Below, in pieces: positions 23,509-31,481 of a stretch of 36,518 nt of DNA. Origin of the DNA: an uncultured Candidatus Melainabacteria bacterium (GTDB lineage Bacteria; Cyanobacteriota; Vampirovibrionia; Gastranaerophilales; Gastranaerophilaceae). A model generated the notes under the pieces. That model did not search any database. It was not told the DNA's origin and worked only from the letters and a program-made list of their open reading frames with translations. The translations under genes were made by a program, and so were the position numbers. Position 1 is the stretch's first letter; each line of letters begins with the position of its first letter. Location of the stretch: positions 1 through 36,518 of the forward strand of contig CAKUZO010000009.1 in the NCBI GenBank assembly GCA_934717895.1. The letters are read 5' to 3'.

Positions 23509-26031
23509 TTATGCGAGAATGTTACCATTTTTATCTAATTTGAAAAGTTCTTTTGGGTCAAATTTAAATCCGTTAGGATCGGTAGTATAGTTTCTTGAAA
23601 AAGTATTTTCTGTTGATGCTAGTGATGAATTTTTCTTTTGATAATCCGCATCAATTTTTTGAGAAAGTAATGCAAATTTAATGTCAGATGCAGATTTTCT
23701 TTTTGCAACTTCCATAACTATTTCTTCGCCAATGTGCATGTTGTATGCAAATTCCGCAGTATTAGCGTCATTTTCAACAAGACTTCTGAAAAAGTTTTTA
23801 TCTTCATTTATAAGTCTTTTGAATATAGTTTTTTTCAAATTTACATCTGTTAAACTTGATAAAATTTTAAATTGTTTAGCAGTAGGAAGAGATTTAAAAT
23901 AGTTTGCGATATATGCTTGTTTTTCTTGCGGAGAAAGTGCATAGAATTCTTGTGATGTTAATTTAGCACCTGACGCAATTTTTTGTTGAATTTCAGAATT
24001 TGCAGAATTTGCAATATTTACAATAGGATTTTCCGGATATGCATTATTCAAAATCCCTTTTAAGTTTGCATCATCTTGAACAACTTGCGGAGCAGTACAA
24101 AGATTTGCCACAGCAACTTCTGTCGCCTGAGCATTGCCTGTTGCAACAATTGACTCAATAGCTTTTGATTGAACAGATACATCACAGTTTTTGATTTGAC
24201 TTGCCAAAGCACTCAAGCCGTTATCAATCTCTTGTTGAGAATAGTCGCCTTGGGTATATCTATCTTTATGCATATTCAAACCAGCTAGTTGGTTTTCAGT
24301 AGCATATCTTGTATAAGTTCCATCTTTAACCATTGCGTCATTGACATCTTTGTCCTTACAAAAAATTTCTTGCAATGAAATTTGATTTTCTTTATGCGCT
24401 TTATCAAGATTGGTAGCAAATCCAATTTTGTTTTCAAGTGTACTTTTTTGGGCGATCTTGTCACCAATTAGAGCTTGTTGATCTACTGTTACCAACTCAT
24501 TATCAAGAGCTCTTTCTCCAAGTCTTTGTTGAACTTTACTTGATTTAGCACCTGCGTAAATATCTGAAAGATTTGTTAAATGTTCTCCATCTGCTGTGTT
24601 AGTAGCACAAAGTTCTAAAGCCTCTGCGAATTCTGGTTCGTCTTTTGCAATTGCTTCTTGTGTTGCTGCAAGAGTATGAGTCTGTTTTGCATCAAACGTA
24701 TTTATAGCAATTGATGCTGTTAACATTGTTGGTTTATGTTTGCTAGTTACAAATGCATTTTTAAGTTCTGGGGAAGAATTACCAACAACGTAATTTATAG
24801 CTTTTATTGCAAGCCCTGGATTTTTTGCCCTCAATTCCATAAACAAATTTGATAAAGTGTCTTCATTTTGCTTGTCTTTTGGAAGTGTTTTTACATAAGC
24901 ATAAACTGCTTCACATTTTTCAACATCACTTGAATCTAATGCGCCAAATACTTTTCCAAAATCTGAATTATCAAACTCTTCTAAAAGCCCAGAAGCTTCG
25001 AATTTCCCATCTTTTATTTTAGCTACAATTTTATCGCAAATAGCGTTGAATTGCTTTGTTTTATTAAGTTGACCTAATATGTCATTTAAATCTTTTTTTT
25101 GCGTATCTGAAAGATTATCGTTAGCCATTTTAGCTTCAATATCTTTAATTTCAAGATCAATGATATCAACCCCAAGTTCTTTGCATTTTTCATCAATATC
25201 ACTTGGAGACATATATGCAGTAAGTTCTACACCTTTGCTTTTTGCATACTTACACAATAGTTCACTTTTATGTTCTTGAACCTCCATGTATTTTTGTTGA
25301 CCTGCGGTTCTTTTTTCTTTTGGAAGAGCAAATATATACTCATGTGCAGCTTCTTCTTGCCCTTTAAATCCACGCTCCTCTAATTTATCAACAGAAATTC
25401 CTTGGAAATTAGCAGCTTGAAGTTGAGTCATACCAAATTGAAGCATTTTCGATAAACTTTTTGAATCAATTTCTTTACCTGTCTTTTGTTTTTCTAGCCC
25501 TTGTAATTCGGAATTAATCAACTTTTGTTTTTTATTATCTTCTAACGCATTCCAGTCTTGTGCTGTTTTTTTATTTTCAGCATCAGTGTACATAAACTTG
25601 TTTTTCGCAAGTTCTTCTGCGTATATTTTAGTCTTTTCTTCATTTGATGCAGCCTCAAAAGCTTTATTATCAAATTTTACAGCATCTGGCTCATCATCAC
25701 CAATCACACTTTTTTCTGGGGTTTGAGTTGTAGCGTTGGTTTGCTCAACTGTTGTAGTTTTTTCAGTTGATTCAATGGGTTGTGGAGCATTTGTTTTAGA
25801 AACAATTTCAACTTGTTTTTCGGGTGATAAACTAAAAAAATCTTTATATTTTTCTAGAATTATTTCTAATTGTTCTTTTGTAATTCCTAAGCGTTTTAAT
25901 AATTCTAATTCGGCAGTATTATCTGTCATTTTAATATTCTTCGAAGCAGAACTTGTGCTTGAAGATGCATTTGTGTTCTGCGTACCTTGGAATGTTATAT
26001 TTGATACTTGAAGATTATTCTTAACTGCCAT
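23509..26031 (-). CDS. Large helical orphan protein with N-terminal NITFQG motif
   Basis: 840 residues, family not recognised. The N-terminus VSNITFQGTQN (9-19) carries the same [IV]-[NT]-F motif as two other orphans here. A Ser/Thr-rich linker follows, and later a second low-complexity stretch near 80-110. The rest is almost entirely charged and helical. A recurring short unit around xxLSPEKQxxI appears as FFSLSPEKQVEIVS, YALSPQEKQAYIANYF, FKSLPTAKQFKIL and VKTLPKDKQNED, suggesting degenerate helical repeats. There is no signal peptide or membrane helix. Upstream purines (GAGAG) are the only ribosome site. A hairpin separates it from the gene upstream on the same strand. Confidence 0.75.
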   Translation of the reverse strand: MAVKNNLQVSNITFQGTQNTNASSSTSSASKNIKMTDNTAELELLKRLGITKEQLEIILEKYKDFFSLSPEKQVEIVSKTNAPQPIESTEKTTTVEQTNATTQTPEKSVIGDDEPDAVKFDNKAFEAASNEEKTKIYAEELAKNKFMYTDAENKKTAQDWNALEDNKKQKLINSELQGLEKQKTGKEIDSKSLSKMLQFGMTQLQAANFQGISVDKLEERGFKGQEEAAHEYIFALPKEKRTAGQQKYMEVQEHKSELLCKYAKSKGVELTAYMSPSDIDEKCKELGVDIIDLEIKDIEAKMANDNLSDTQKKDLNDILGQLNKTKQFNAICDKIVAKIKDGKFEASGLLEEFDNSDFGKVFGALDSSDVEKCEAVYAYVKTLPKDKQNEDTLSNLFMELRAKNPGLAIKAINYVVGNSSPELKNAFVTSKHKPTMLTASIAINTFDAKQTHTLAATQEAIAKDEPEFAEALELCATNTADGEHLTNLSDIYAGAKSSKVQQRLGERALDNELVTVDQQALIGDKIAQKSTLENKIGFATNLDKAHKENQISLQEIFCKDKDVNDAMVKDGTYTRYATENQLAGLNMHKDRYTQGDYSQQEIDNGLSALASQIKNCDVSVQSKAIESIVATGNAQATEVAVANLCTAPQVVQDDANLKGILNNAYPENPIVNIANSANSEIQQKIASGAKLTSQEFYALSPQEKQAYIANYFKSLPTAKQFKILSSLTDVNLKKTIFKRLINEDKNFFRSLVENDANTAEFAYNMHIGEEIVMEVAKRKSASDIKFALLSQKIDADYQKKNSSLASTENTFSRNYTTDPNGFKFDPKELFKLDKNGNILA

Positions 26032-26063
26032 TATTTTGCTCTCTCAGTTTTAATACTCATATA

Positions 26064-26103
26064 TAAAAAAACATGCCAAAACCCATGATTTCAGCATGTT
26101 TGC
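26064..26103 (-). terminator. Terminator between the two orphan genes
   Basis: On the minus strand AAACATGC and GCATGTTT pair across a 17-nt loop and are followed by TTTTTTAT. It would end transcription of the 231-residue gene. Confidence 0.65.
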
Positions 26104-26119
26104 AATTATTTACAATTGT

Positions 26120-26815
26120 TTACATTCCCCAAAGAATTCTTTCCTCGATAGAAGGACCTTCAATAGCATCGACAGTTCTGCTTACTGTTTTAACGGAATT
26201 TTTATCCATGAATTGGAGTAAATAATCATATAATTCTTTATCAATTACATATTCTTTATGATCAATTTTCCCATTTGCATGTTTTAGTTCTTTACCGGAT
26301 GCGGCATCATCAACATACACATCATAAATACAAGGTCCTGCAACTACATATTTGGTTTCCGGTTCAGATATAGTACCATCTGAGTGTTTAAATCTCTCAT
26401 GTACAATTTTTAATGTATCTAAATACTGTCTTTCGTTTTCTCGTTTAATCAGATTTGTTCTAACGCCTCGAATTGTTCTCGCATATTTATAAGTTTTTCC
26501 ATGTTGCAAAACAATAGCTTCAATATTTGAATCATTTCCGTCATTACTTACAAACCAAATGTTGCAACCATCTCTATTAACATCTTTATAAGTCATAGAT
26601 TGTACAGTTTTTTCATTTGGATTAAGTTTTAAAATTTGTGCCTGAGTATTTACTAACGGACTCATTGCAATTAGTGCTGCAAGAGGAATTGACTTCATTA
26701 AAGAGCCCGCCGGTCTTGAAGAGTATCCTTCTTCTCCTTTTTTGTGCTTACTTCCAAAATTAACTTGATTGTAATTATTTTTAAATGATACTGCTGATAC
26801 TGGACTTATTGTCAT
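26120..26815 (-). CDS. Orphan exported protein with extended N-terminus
   Basis: 231 residues, family not recognised. Residues 1-38 are polar and include YNQVNFGSKHKKG, matching the [IV]-[NT]-F motif of other orphans here. A signal-peptide-like stretch follows at 39-59 (SLMKSIPLAALIAMSPLVNTQAQ, core 42-56) with a plausible cut after TQA. The signal is thus preceded by an unusually long n-region. The mature part is small and mixed, with an acidic stretch (DGTISEPETKY) and two or three cysteines (CNIW, GPCIYDV). AGGGGT precedes the ATG. No homologous fold can be named. Confidence 0.7.
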   Translation of the reverse strand: MTISPVSAVSFKNNYNQVNFGSKHKKGEEGYSSRPAGSLMKSIPLAALIAMSPLVNTQAQILKLNPNEKTVQSMTYKDVNRDGCNIWFVSNDGNDSNIEAIVLQHGKTYKYARTIRGVRTNLIKRENERQYLDTLKIVHERFKHSDGTISEPETKYVVAGPCIYDVYVDDAASGKELKHANGKIDHKEYVIDKELYDYLLQFMDKNSVKTVSRTVDAIEGPSIEERILWGM

Positions 26816-26974
26816 AATTTTTACCCCTATTTTTTTTAACTTGATTTTGTTTTAAGTAACAGACAAAAAATTTTTTGCCATGCCATTTTTCCATTAACAC
26901 CCTTCAAACTGTATTATAGCAACTCATTTCGGATTTTGTAAAATAGTATATACGATATTAATATTTCTTTACAC

Positions 26975-27003
26975 TTGCACCGTTTTTTTGTTTGTAGTAT
27001 TTT
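26975..27003 (+). promoter_or_regulatory. Sigma70-type promoter of fba
   Basis: TTGCAC (26975-26980), 17-nt spacer, TATTTT (26998-27003), followed by a leader of about 60 nt. It lies in the 256-nt divergent spacer with the orphan at 26120. Confidence 0.6.
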
Positions 27004-27071
27004 ACATGGTAAATTAAACGTAAGTAACTACAAGTGTTGTAGAAATACATACAAAAAGAAGGAGAACTCAA

Positions 27072-28031
27072 ATGAGTGAAAGAAAATTAGTTGGAACAAG
27101 CGAAATGTTCAAAAAAGCTCTTGAAGGCAAATATGCTATCGGTGCTTACAACGTTAACAACATGGAAATTTTGCAAGGTATTGCAGAAGCTGCTGAAGAA
27201 ACAAGATCACCTATTATCTTGCAAGTATCAGCTGGTGCTAGAAAATATGCTAACCAAACTTATCTAATCAAATTGGTTGAAGCAGCTCTTGCAACAACAA
27301 CAGTTCCTATCGCTTTGCACTTGGATCACGGTGCTGATTTCGAAATTTGTAAAGCTTGTATCGACGGTGGTTTCTCATCAGTTATGATTGATGGTTCAAG
27401 ATTCCCATTAGAAGAAAATATCAGAGTTACAAAAGAAGTTGTTGAATATGCTCACAAACACGGCGTTTCTGTTGAAGCTGAACTTGGTAAACTTGCTGGT
27501 GTTGAAGATGACGTTAAAGTTCACGCAAAAGATTCAACTTATACAGATCCTGCTGAAGCTGTTAGATTTGTTAAAGAAACAGGTTGTGACTCTTTGGCTG
27601 TTGCTATCGGAACTTCTCACGGTGCTTACAAATTCTCTGGCGAAGCTAAATTAGACTTCGAAAGACTTGCTGAAATCAAAAACGCTTTGGCTGAAGCTGG
27701 ATTCCCTGATTATCCGTTAGTATTGCACGGATCATCATCAGTTCCTGCTGAATTCGTTGCTAAATGTAACAAATACGGTGGTCAATTGCCTAACGCACAA
27801 GGTGTTCCAGAAGATATGCTTAACTACGCTTCTAAACACGGTGTAGCTAAAATCAACATCGATACAGACTTGAGATTGGCTATGACTTCAACAATCAGAG
27901 AATTCTTTGTTGAACACCCTGAAAAATTCGACCCACGTGAATACATGGGACCTGGTAGAACAGCTGTTAAAGAAATGGTTATGCACAAAATGCGTGACGT
28001 TCTTGGTACTGCTGGTCACGCTGACGACTAA
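27072..28031 (+). CDS. fba: Class II fructose-1,6-bisphosphate aldolase
   Basis: Zinc-dependent aldolase of glycolysis and gluconeogenesis. The 319-residue protein shows catalytic Asp85 and zinc ligand His86 in ALHLDHG. The further zinc ligands are His183 (GTSHGAYKF) and His219 (VLHGSSSVP); the phosphate-binding region NIDTDLRLA is near 285. The length and GTSHG/HGSSSVP motifs place it with the Gram-positive/cyanobacterial-type class II enzymes. AGAAGGAG precedes the ATG. Strong codon bias fits high expression. It is monocistronic, with its own promoter and terminator. Confidence 0.95.
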   Translation: MSERKLVGTSEMFKKALEGKYAIGAYNVNNMEILQGIAEAAEETRSPIILQVSAGARKYANQTYLIKLVEAALATTTVPIALHLDHGADFEICKACIDGGFSSVMIDGSRFPLEENIRVTKEVVEYAHKHGVSVEAELGKLAGVEDDVKVHAKDSTYTDPAEAVRFVKETGCDSLAVAIGTSHGAYKFSGEAKLDFERLAEIKNALAEAGFPDYPLVLHGSSSVPAEFVAKCNKYGGQLPNAQGVPEDMLNYASKHGVAKINIDTDLRLAMTSTIREFFVEHPEKFDPREYMGPGRTAVKEMVMHKMRDVLGTAGHADD

Positions 28032-28097
28032 TTTCAACTTTTTTATTAGTGTCGGTTTGTACAAATATTAAATGTACAAGCACAGGTATTAAAACAT

Positions 28098-28133
28098 AAA
28101 AATGGCTTCTGTATAGCACAGGAGCCATTTTTA
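28098..28133 (+). terminator. Terminator after fba
   Basis: AAATGGCTTCTGT and CACAGGAGCCATTT pair (one G-U) around ATAG, followed by TT. It lies 67 nt after the fba stop. Confidence 0.8.
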
Positions 28134-28153
28134 GTTTGCGGATTAATTCTTTT

Positions 28154-28330
28154 ATTTGGGCATGAAGAGACTTGCTTGCATCGTAGGCAAACTGCATGAG
28201 CCGTACGAGGCAGGATACCCGAATGGGTAGAACTCCGGTTGTTGCGAATACTGAGCAACAAACCTGAGTGAGAGGCCTATGCGCAAATAAAAAGTTTGCA
28301 TAAAAAAAGGAACGATAATCGTTCCTTTTT
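28154..28330 (-). repeat. tRNA-Leu-associated tandem unit A
   Basis: This 177-bp unit is the most distal copy. On the minus strand it ends in a copy of the last ~18 nt of tRNA-Leu plus the following AAATAAAAG (one mismatch, CAAGTC for CGAGTC). It differs from unit B at about four positions plus an A-run length change. It contains a stem GGTTGTTGC/GCAACAAACC and the terminator-like dyad 28309-28325. Confidence 0.85.
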
Positions 28331-28509
28331 ATTTGGGCATGAAGAGACTCGCTTGCATCGTAGGCGAACTACATGAGCCGTACGAGGCAGGATACCCGAA
28401 TGGGTAGAACTCCGGTTGTTGCGAATACTGAGCAACAAACCTGAGTGAGAGACCTATGCGCAAATAAAAAGTTTGCATAAAAAAAAAGGAACGATAATCG
28501 TTCCCTTTT
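28331..28509 (-). repeat. tRNA-Leu-associated tandem unit B
   Basis: A 179-bp middle copy, with the same tRNA 3'-end copy at one edge and the dyad GGAACGAT-A-ATCGTTCC (28488-28504) at the other. No reading frame is conserved between the copies in a protein-like way; minus-strand frames through the units are accidental. Confidence 0.85.
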
Positions 28510-28685
28510 ATTTGGGCATGAAGAGACTCGCTTGCATCGTAGGCGAACTGCATGAGCCGTACGAGGCAGGATACCCGATAGGGGAGAACTCCGGTTGTTG
28601 CGAATACAGAGCAACAACACGAGTGAGAGGCCTATGCGCAAATAAAAAGTTTGCATAAAAAAAGGAACGATAATCGTTCCCTTTT
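28510..28685 (-). repeat. tRNA-Leu-associated tandem unit C
   Basis: A 176-bp copy next to the intact tRNA gene. It is the most divergent copy, with clustered changes at 28578-28586 and 28606-28621. These change both sides of the GTTGTTGC/GCAACAAC stem region yet keep an 8-bp stem. It contains the tRNA terminator at 28664-28680. Confidence 0.85.
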
Positions 28686-28686
28686 A
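28660..28686 (-). terminator. Terminator of tRNA-Leu
   Basis: On the minus strand GGAACGAT-T-ATCGTTCC is followed by a T run. It starts about 10 nt after the tRNA 3' end and is repeated in each tandem unit. Confidence 0.8.
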
Positions 28687-28688
28687 TT

Positions 28689-28767
28689 TGGGCATGAAGA
28701 GACTCGAACTCCCACGCTTTCGCACTAGTTCCTAAGACTAGCGTGTCTACCATTCCACCACATGCCC
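28689..28767 (-). tRNA. tRNA-Leu (anticodon UAG)
   Basis: Minus-strand cloverleaf. Acceptor arms are GGGCATG and CATGCCC with discriminator A. The D-arm is GTGGAATGGTAGACAC. The anticodon stem CTAGT/ACTAG encloses loop CTTAGGA, which reads UAG at positions 34-36. A short variable arm (TGCGAAAGCGT) is typical of class II tRNAs, and the T-arm is GGGAGTTCGAGTCTCT. CCA is not encoded. The gene is about 79 nt, short for tRNA-Leu because of the small variable arm. Confidence 0.95.
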
Positions 28768-28814
28768 ATATTTTGTTTTCAACTCGGTCTCAATCTTGAG
28801 TGACCGCATAATCA

Positions 28815-28843
28815 ATAATAAACAGAAAAAATTTCAATGTCAA
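28815..28843 (-). promoter_or_regulatory. Consensus promoter of tRNA-Leu
   Basis: On the minus strand, TTGACA (28838-28843), 17-nt spacer, TATTAT (28815-28820). Transcription would start near 28808, about 40 nt before the tRNA. Confidence 0.78.
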
Positions 28844-28849
28844 GAACAT

Positions 28850-28993
28850 TTATTTAATCTGTTCTGGATGAGCAGAATTTGACATAATTATTTCATAATA
28901 TTCATTTTTATCAATATTCACCCCCATATTTTTAGGATCTGCGAATTTTTTCTTTTTATTTTTATTTAATAATTTTTTATAATCACTTGCCAT
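28850..28993 (-). CDS. Candidate 47-residue lysine-rich small protein
   Basis: ATG at 28993 to TAA at 28850 encodes MASDYKKLLNKNKKKKFADP and continues to end SNSAHPEQIK. It is very basic at the N-terminus and acidic/polar later. There is no Shine-Dalgarno; instead TATAAT ends 6 nt before the ATG, the arrangement expected for a leaderless mRNA. It fills most of the otherwise gene-free 379 nt between tRNA-Leu and rplS, and its stop abuts the tRNA promoter. Family unknown; it could be chance, since the region is AT-rich. Confidence 0.4.
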   Translation of the reverse strand: MASDYKKLLNKNKKKKFADPKNMGVNIDKNEYYEIIMSNSAHPEQIK

Positions 28994-29148
28994 AATTGAA
29001 TTATATTACAAAATTTTAAAAACTGCTTGAATTTTTTCCACATTTGTTTTAGGATGATTGTACGTGCGTCGGTGTATTTGTGGAACATCGATTTTAAAAA
29101 GGAATTTTAAATAAAAAGTACGAAATATAATTATAAAGGAATTGTGAA

Positions 29149-29502
29149 ATGAACCCTATTATTGATGAATTAGAAAAATCTTATTTGAAAGAAACAACTC
29201 CAGATGCAAATCCTGGAGACACTGTTAAAGTGTTTGTAAGAATCGTTGAAGGTAACAAAGAAAGAATTCAGGCTTTTGAAGGTACTGTAATTAAAAAACA
29301 CGGTTCTGGTGTTAACAAAACTATTACAGTTAGAAAAGTATTCCAAGGTGTTGGTGTAGAACGTGTATTCTTACTAAACTCTCCAAGAATTGACAAAATT
29401 ACAATTCTTAGAAAAGGTGATGTAAGACGTTCTAAACTTTACTACTTGAGAGAACGTTCAGGTAAAGCAACTCGTATCAAGGAAAAAATTGAAAAAAGAT
29501 AA
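29149..29502 (+). CDS. rplS: 50S ribosomal protein L19
   Basis: A 117-residue L19, a protein at the 30S-50S interface. [40 protein letters not shown] and [20 protein letters not shown] are diagnostic. AAAGGAATTG precedes the ATG, with an AT-rich TATAAT-like sequence at about 29128. The following rbgA start overlaps its last codons, giving the order rplS-rbgA-rnhB known from Bacillus. Confidence 0.96.
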   Translation: MNPIIDELEKSYLKETTPDANPGDTVKVFVRIVEGNKERIQAFEGTVIKKHGSGVNKTITVRKVFQGVGVERVFLLNSPRIDKITILRKGDVRRSKLYYLRERSGKATRIKEKIEKR

Positions 29503-30334
29503 GCTTCACATACACTGGTATCCCGGTCATATTGCTAAGGCCGAAAGGAAGCTGAAAGAACAGCTTTCTCTTGTTGATGCCGTTATTGAAGTTATTGATG
29601 CGAGACTGCCGTTTTCAAGCAGTTATGACAATATTACGAGGCTTTTAGGTGAAAAGCCTCGTTTAATTTTGCTCAACAAATCCGATTTAACCAATTCAAC
29701 CGAGCTCAAGGCTTTTATTAGCATTCTTAAAGAAAAGACAGGTTTTCCTGTCGTAAGTTCTGATGCCAAAAATTCTAAAGACTTGAATTTTATCGTAAAA
29801 AAAGCTGTCGAACTTTCTGAGCCGAGAATTCAAGCTTTGATGAAAAAAGGGCTATTGCGACGTCCTGCAAGGGTTATGGTTGTTGGAATGCCAAATGTCG
29901 GCAAATCAAGCATTATTAACAAGCTTACAAAATCTTCTAAAACCAAAATCGGTGCCAAAGCAGGTGTAACACGACAACAACAATGGGTTCGAATTAATCC
30001 GCAATTGGATTTGCTTGACACTCCGGGGATTATCCCAATGAAACAAGAAGATCAAGAAAGAGCAAAGAAATTGGCTTTTGTAAACGCTGTTTCTGAAAAC
30101 GCATATTCAAATGAAGCCGTTGCAAACGAACTTTTAAAACTTCTTGAACATAAATACGCCGACCAAGTAAAAGAATACTACAAGTGCGAGGAATTGAGTC
30201 TTGAAAGGATTGCAAGTGCTCGAAACTGGATTATATCCGGTGGGAGCCCTGACATTGAGCGAACTGCTGTTTATTTGTTGAGAGATTTTCGAGAAGGGAA
30301 AATCGGTAAGTTCATTTTGGACGAAATAGAATAG
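29489..30334 (+). CDS. rbgA: Ribosome biogenesis GTPase A (YlqF)
   Basis: A GTPase that assists late 50S assembly. The 281-residue protein starts with [14 protein letters not shown] and has circularly permuted GTPase motifs: G4 NKSD (about 62-65) precedes G1 GMPNVGKSS (about 133-141), with G3 DTPG after it. A C-terminal RbgA-type helical domain follows. The start is TTG at 29489, overlapping rplS by 14 nt, with AAGGA upstream inside rplS. Translation is therefore coupled to L19, matching its role in 50S assembly. Confidence 0.94.
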   Translation: MKKDKLHIHWYPGHIAKAERKLKEQLSLVDAVIEVIDARLPFSSSYDNITRLLGEKPRLILLNKSDLTNSTELKAFISILKEKTGFPVVSSDAKNSKDLNFIVKKAVELSEPRIQALMKKGLLRRPARVMVVGMPNVGKSSIINKLTKSSKTKIGAKAGVTRQQQWVRINPQLDLLDTPGIIPMKQEDQERAKKLAFVNAVSENAYSNEAVANELLKLLEHKYADQVKEYYKCEELSLERIASARNWIISGGSPDIERTAVYLLRDFREGKIGKFILDEIE

Positions 30335-30344
30335 GGTAAATATT

Positions 30345-31025
30345 TTGACTATCACGCAGAAAAAACAAGAAATAAAATCGAAAAAACTTTTCGATTACGA
30401 TTTAAGTTTAAAAAAATTTATTATTGGAACTGACGAAGCAGGGCGTGGTTGTGGCGCAGGTGGAGTCTTTGCGGCAGCCGTTTATTTTAATAATTTAACA
30501 GAAGAGTTACAACAAGAACTTGCTATTCTTAATGACAGTAAAAAATTATCAAAAAAACATAGAGAAGAAATTTTTGACACGATAAAAAACAATACAATAA
30601 ATTCTGTTATTTGTATTGAAGTTGAAGAGATTGAGAGAATTAACATACTTAATGCGTCTTTAAAAGCTATGAATTTGGCTTGCACAAACGTAATAAACCA
30701 AATAAAAGCAAAGGAAGACGACTTACTCGTTTTAGTCGATGGAAACCGTTTAATTAGACAGTTTGACTATCCGCAGCAAACAATTATTAAAGGTGATGGA
30801 ACATCTGCATCTATTGCGGCTGCAAGTATTTTGGCCAAAGTCAGTCGCGACAGATACATGGATAAACTAAATGAAGAATATCCGCAATACAAATGGTCTG
30901 ATAATGCCGGATATTTAACCAAAGAACATTTGTCCATGATTGATAAATATGGAATTTCGCCATATCATCGCCCTTCGTATTTAAGGAAACATTTTGCACA
31001 ACAGGAGCAAATGAGTCTGTTTTAA
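30345..31025 (+). CDS. rnhB: Ribonuclease HII
   Basis: Cleaves RNA of RNA-DNA hybrids and single ribonucleotides in DNA. The 226-residue protein has the active-site motif GTDEAGRG (Asp30-Glu31). DSKKLS and LVDGN (the third acidic residue) also match, as does GDGTSASIAAASILAKVSRD. After DEAGRG the usual GPLAGPV reads CGAGGVF, a small departure. The start is TTG at 30345, 10 nt after rbgA, with AGGG upstream. Third gene of the rplS-rbgA-rnhB run. Confidence 0.93.
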   Translation: MTITQKKQEIKSKKLFDYDLSLKKFIIGTDEAGRGCGAGGVFAAAVYFNNLTEELQQELAILNDSKKLSKKHREEIFDTIKNNTINSVICIEVEEIERINILNASLKAMNLACTNVINQIKAKEDDLLVLVDGNRLIRQFDYPQQTIIKGDGTSASIAAASILAKVSRDRYMDKLNEEYPQYKWSDNAGYLTKEHLSMIDKYGISPYHRPSYLRKHFAQQEQMSLF

Positions 31026-31123
31026 ATAATATTCCAATGCCGTTTAAAAAGTTTTTATAATACTAGACATTGTTCTAAAACAAAGTATTAACTAATTTTG
31101 CTTAATCTTTTTTAATTTTTTAC

Positions 31124-31152
31124 TTGCAAATATCTCTTTTGCATAATATAAT
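31124..31152 (+). promoter_or_regulatory. Near-consensus promoter of rpmI-rplT
   Basis: TTGCAA (31124-31129), 17-nt spacer, perfect TATAAT (31147-31152). Transcription would start near 31159, giving a leader of about 100 nt before rpmI. Confidence 0.8.
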
Positions 31153-31261
31153 TGTGTTGTAAAGTATTTTATGGCTTTGGTATGCCTAAAATTGCTTAGA
31201 GTACACTTTCCCTTGAGCAACTCCGTTTGACTTGAGGTTACAAAAGAAAAGGAGAAATTAA

Positions 31262-31471
31262 ATGCCAAAAATGAAGACACACAAGTCTGCTGCAAAACGT
31301 TACAAAGTTACTGCAACAGGTAAAATTGTTAGAAGACAAGCAGGTATCGGCCACTTACTTCAACACAAGTCTGCTTCTAGAAAACGCAGAATTTTCAAAA
31401 TGATTTCAATTTCAGATTCACATTTCAAATTGATTTCAAAAGAGTTACCTTACAGAAAGTATGCAAGATAG
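31262..31471 (+). CDS. rpmI: 50S ribosomal protein L35
   Basis: A small basic 69-residue ribosomal protein. MPKMKTHKSAAKRYKVTATG and GHLLQHKSASRKRR are diagnostic. AAAAGGAG precedes the ATG. It is followed 10 nt later by rplT. The usual upstream partner infC is absent; its place is taken by a ~100-nt leader behind a strong promoter, so the pair is transcribed on its own here. Confidence 0.96.
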   Translation: MPKMKTHKSAAKRYKVTATGKIVRRQAGIGHLLQHKSASRKRRIFKMISISDSHFKLISKELPYRKYAR

Positions 31472-31481
31472 GAGGCAGTAA

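Noticed and set aside
28151..28690. CRISPR array
   Set aside because: The units are ~177 bp and near identical throughout; there are no short repeats with unique spacers and no cas genes.
28046..28753. Several 70-95 codon minus-strand frames across the tandem units
   Set aside because: They cross tRNA 3'-end copies and terminators, shift frame between copies and lack ribosome sites; the region behaves as non-coding repeats.
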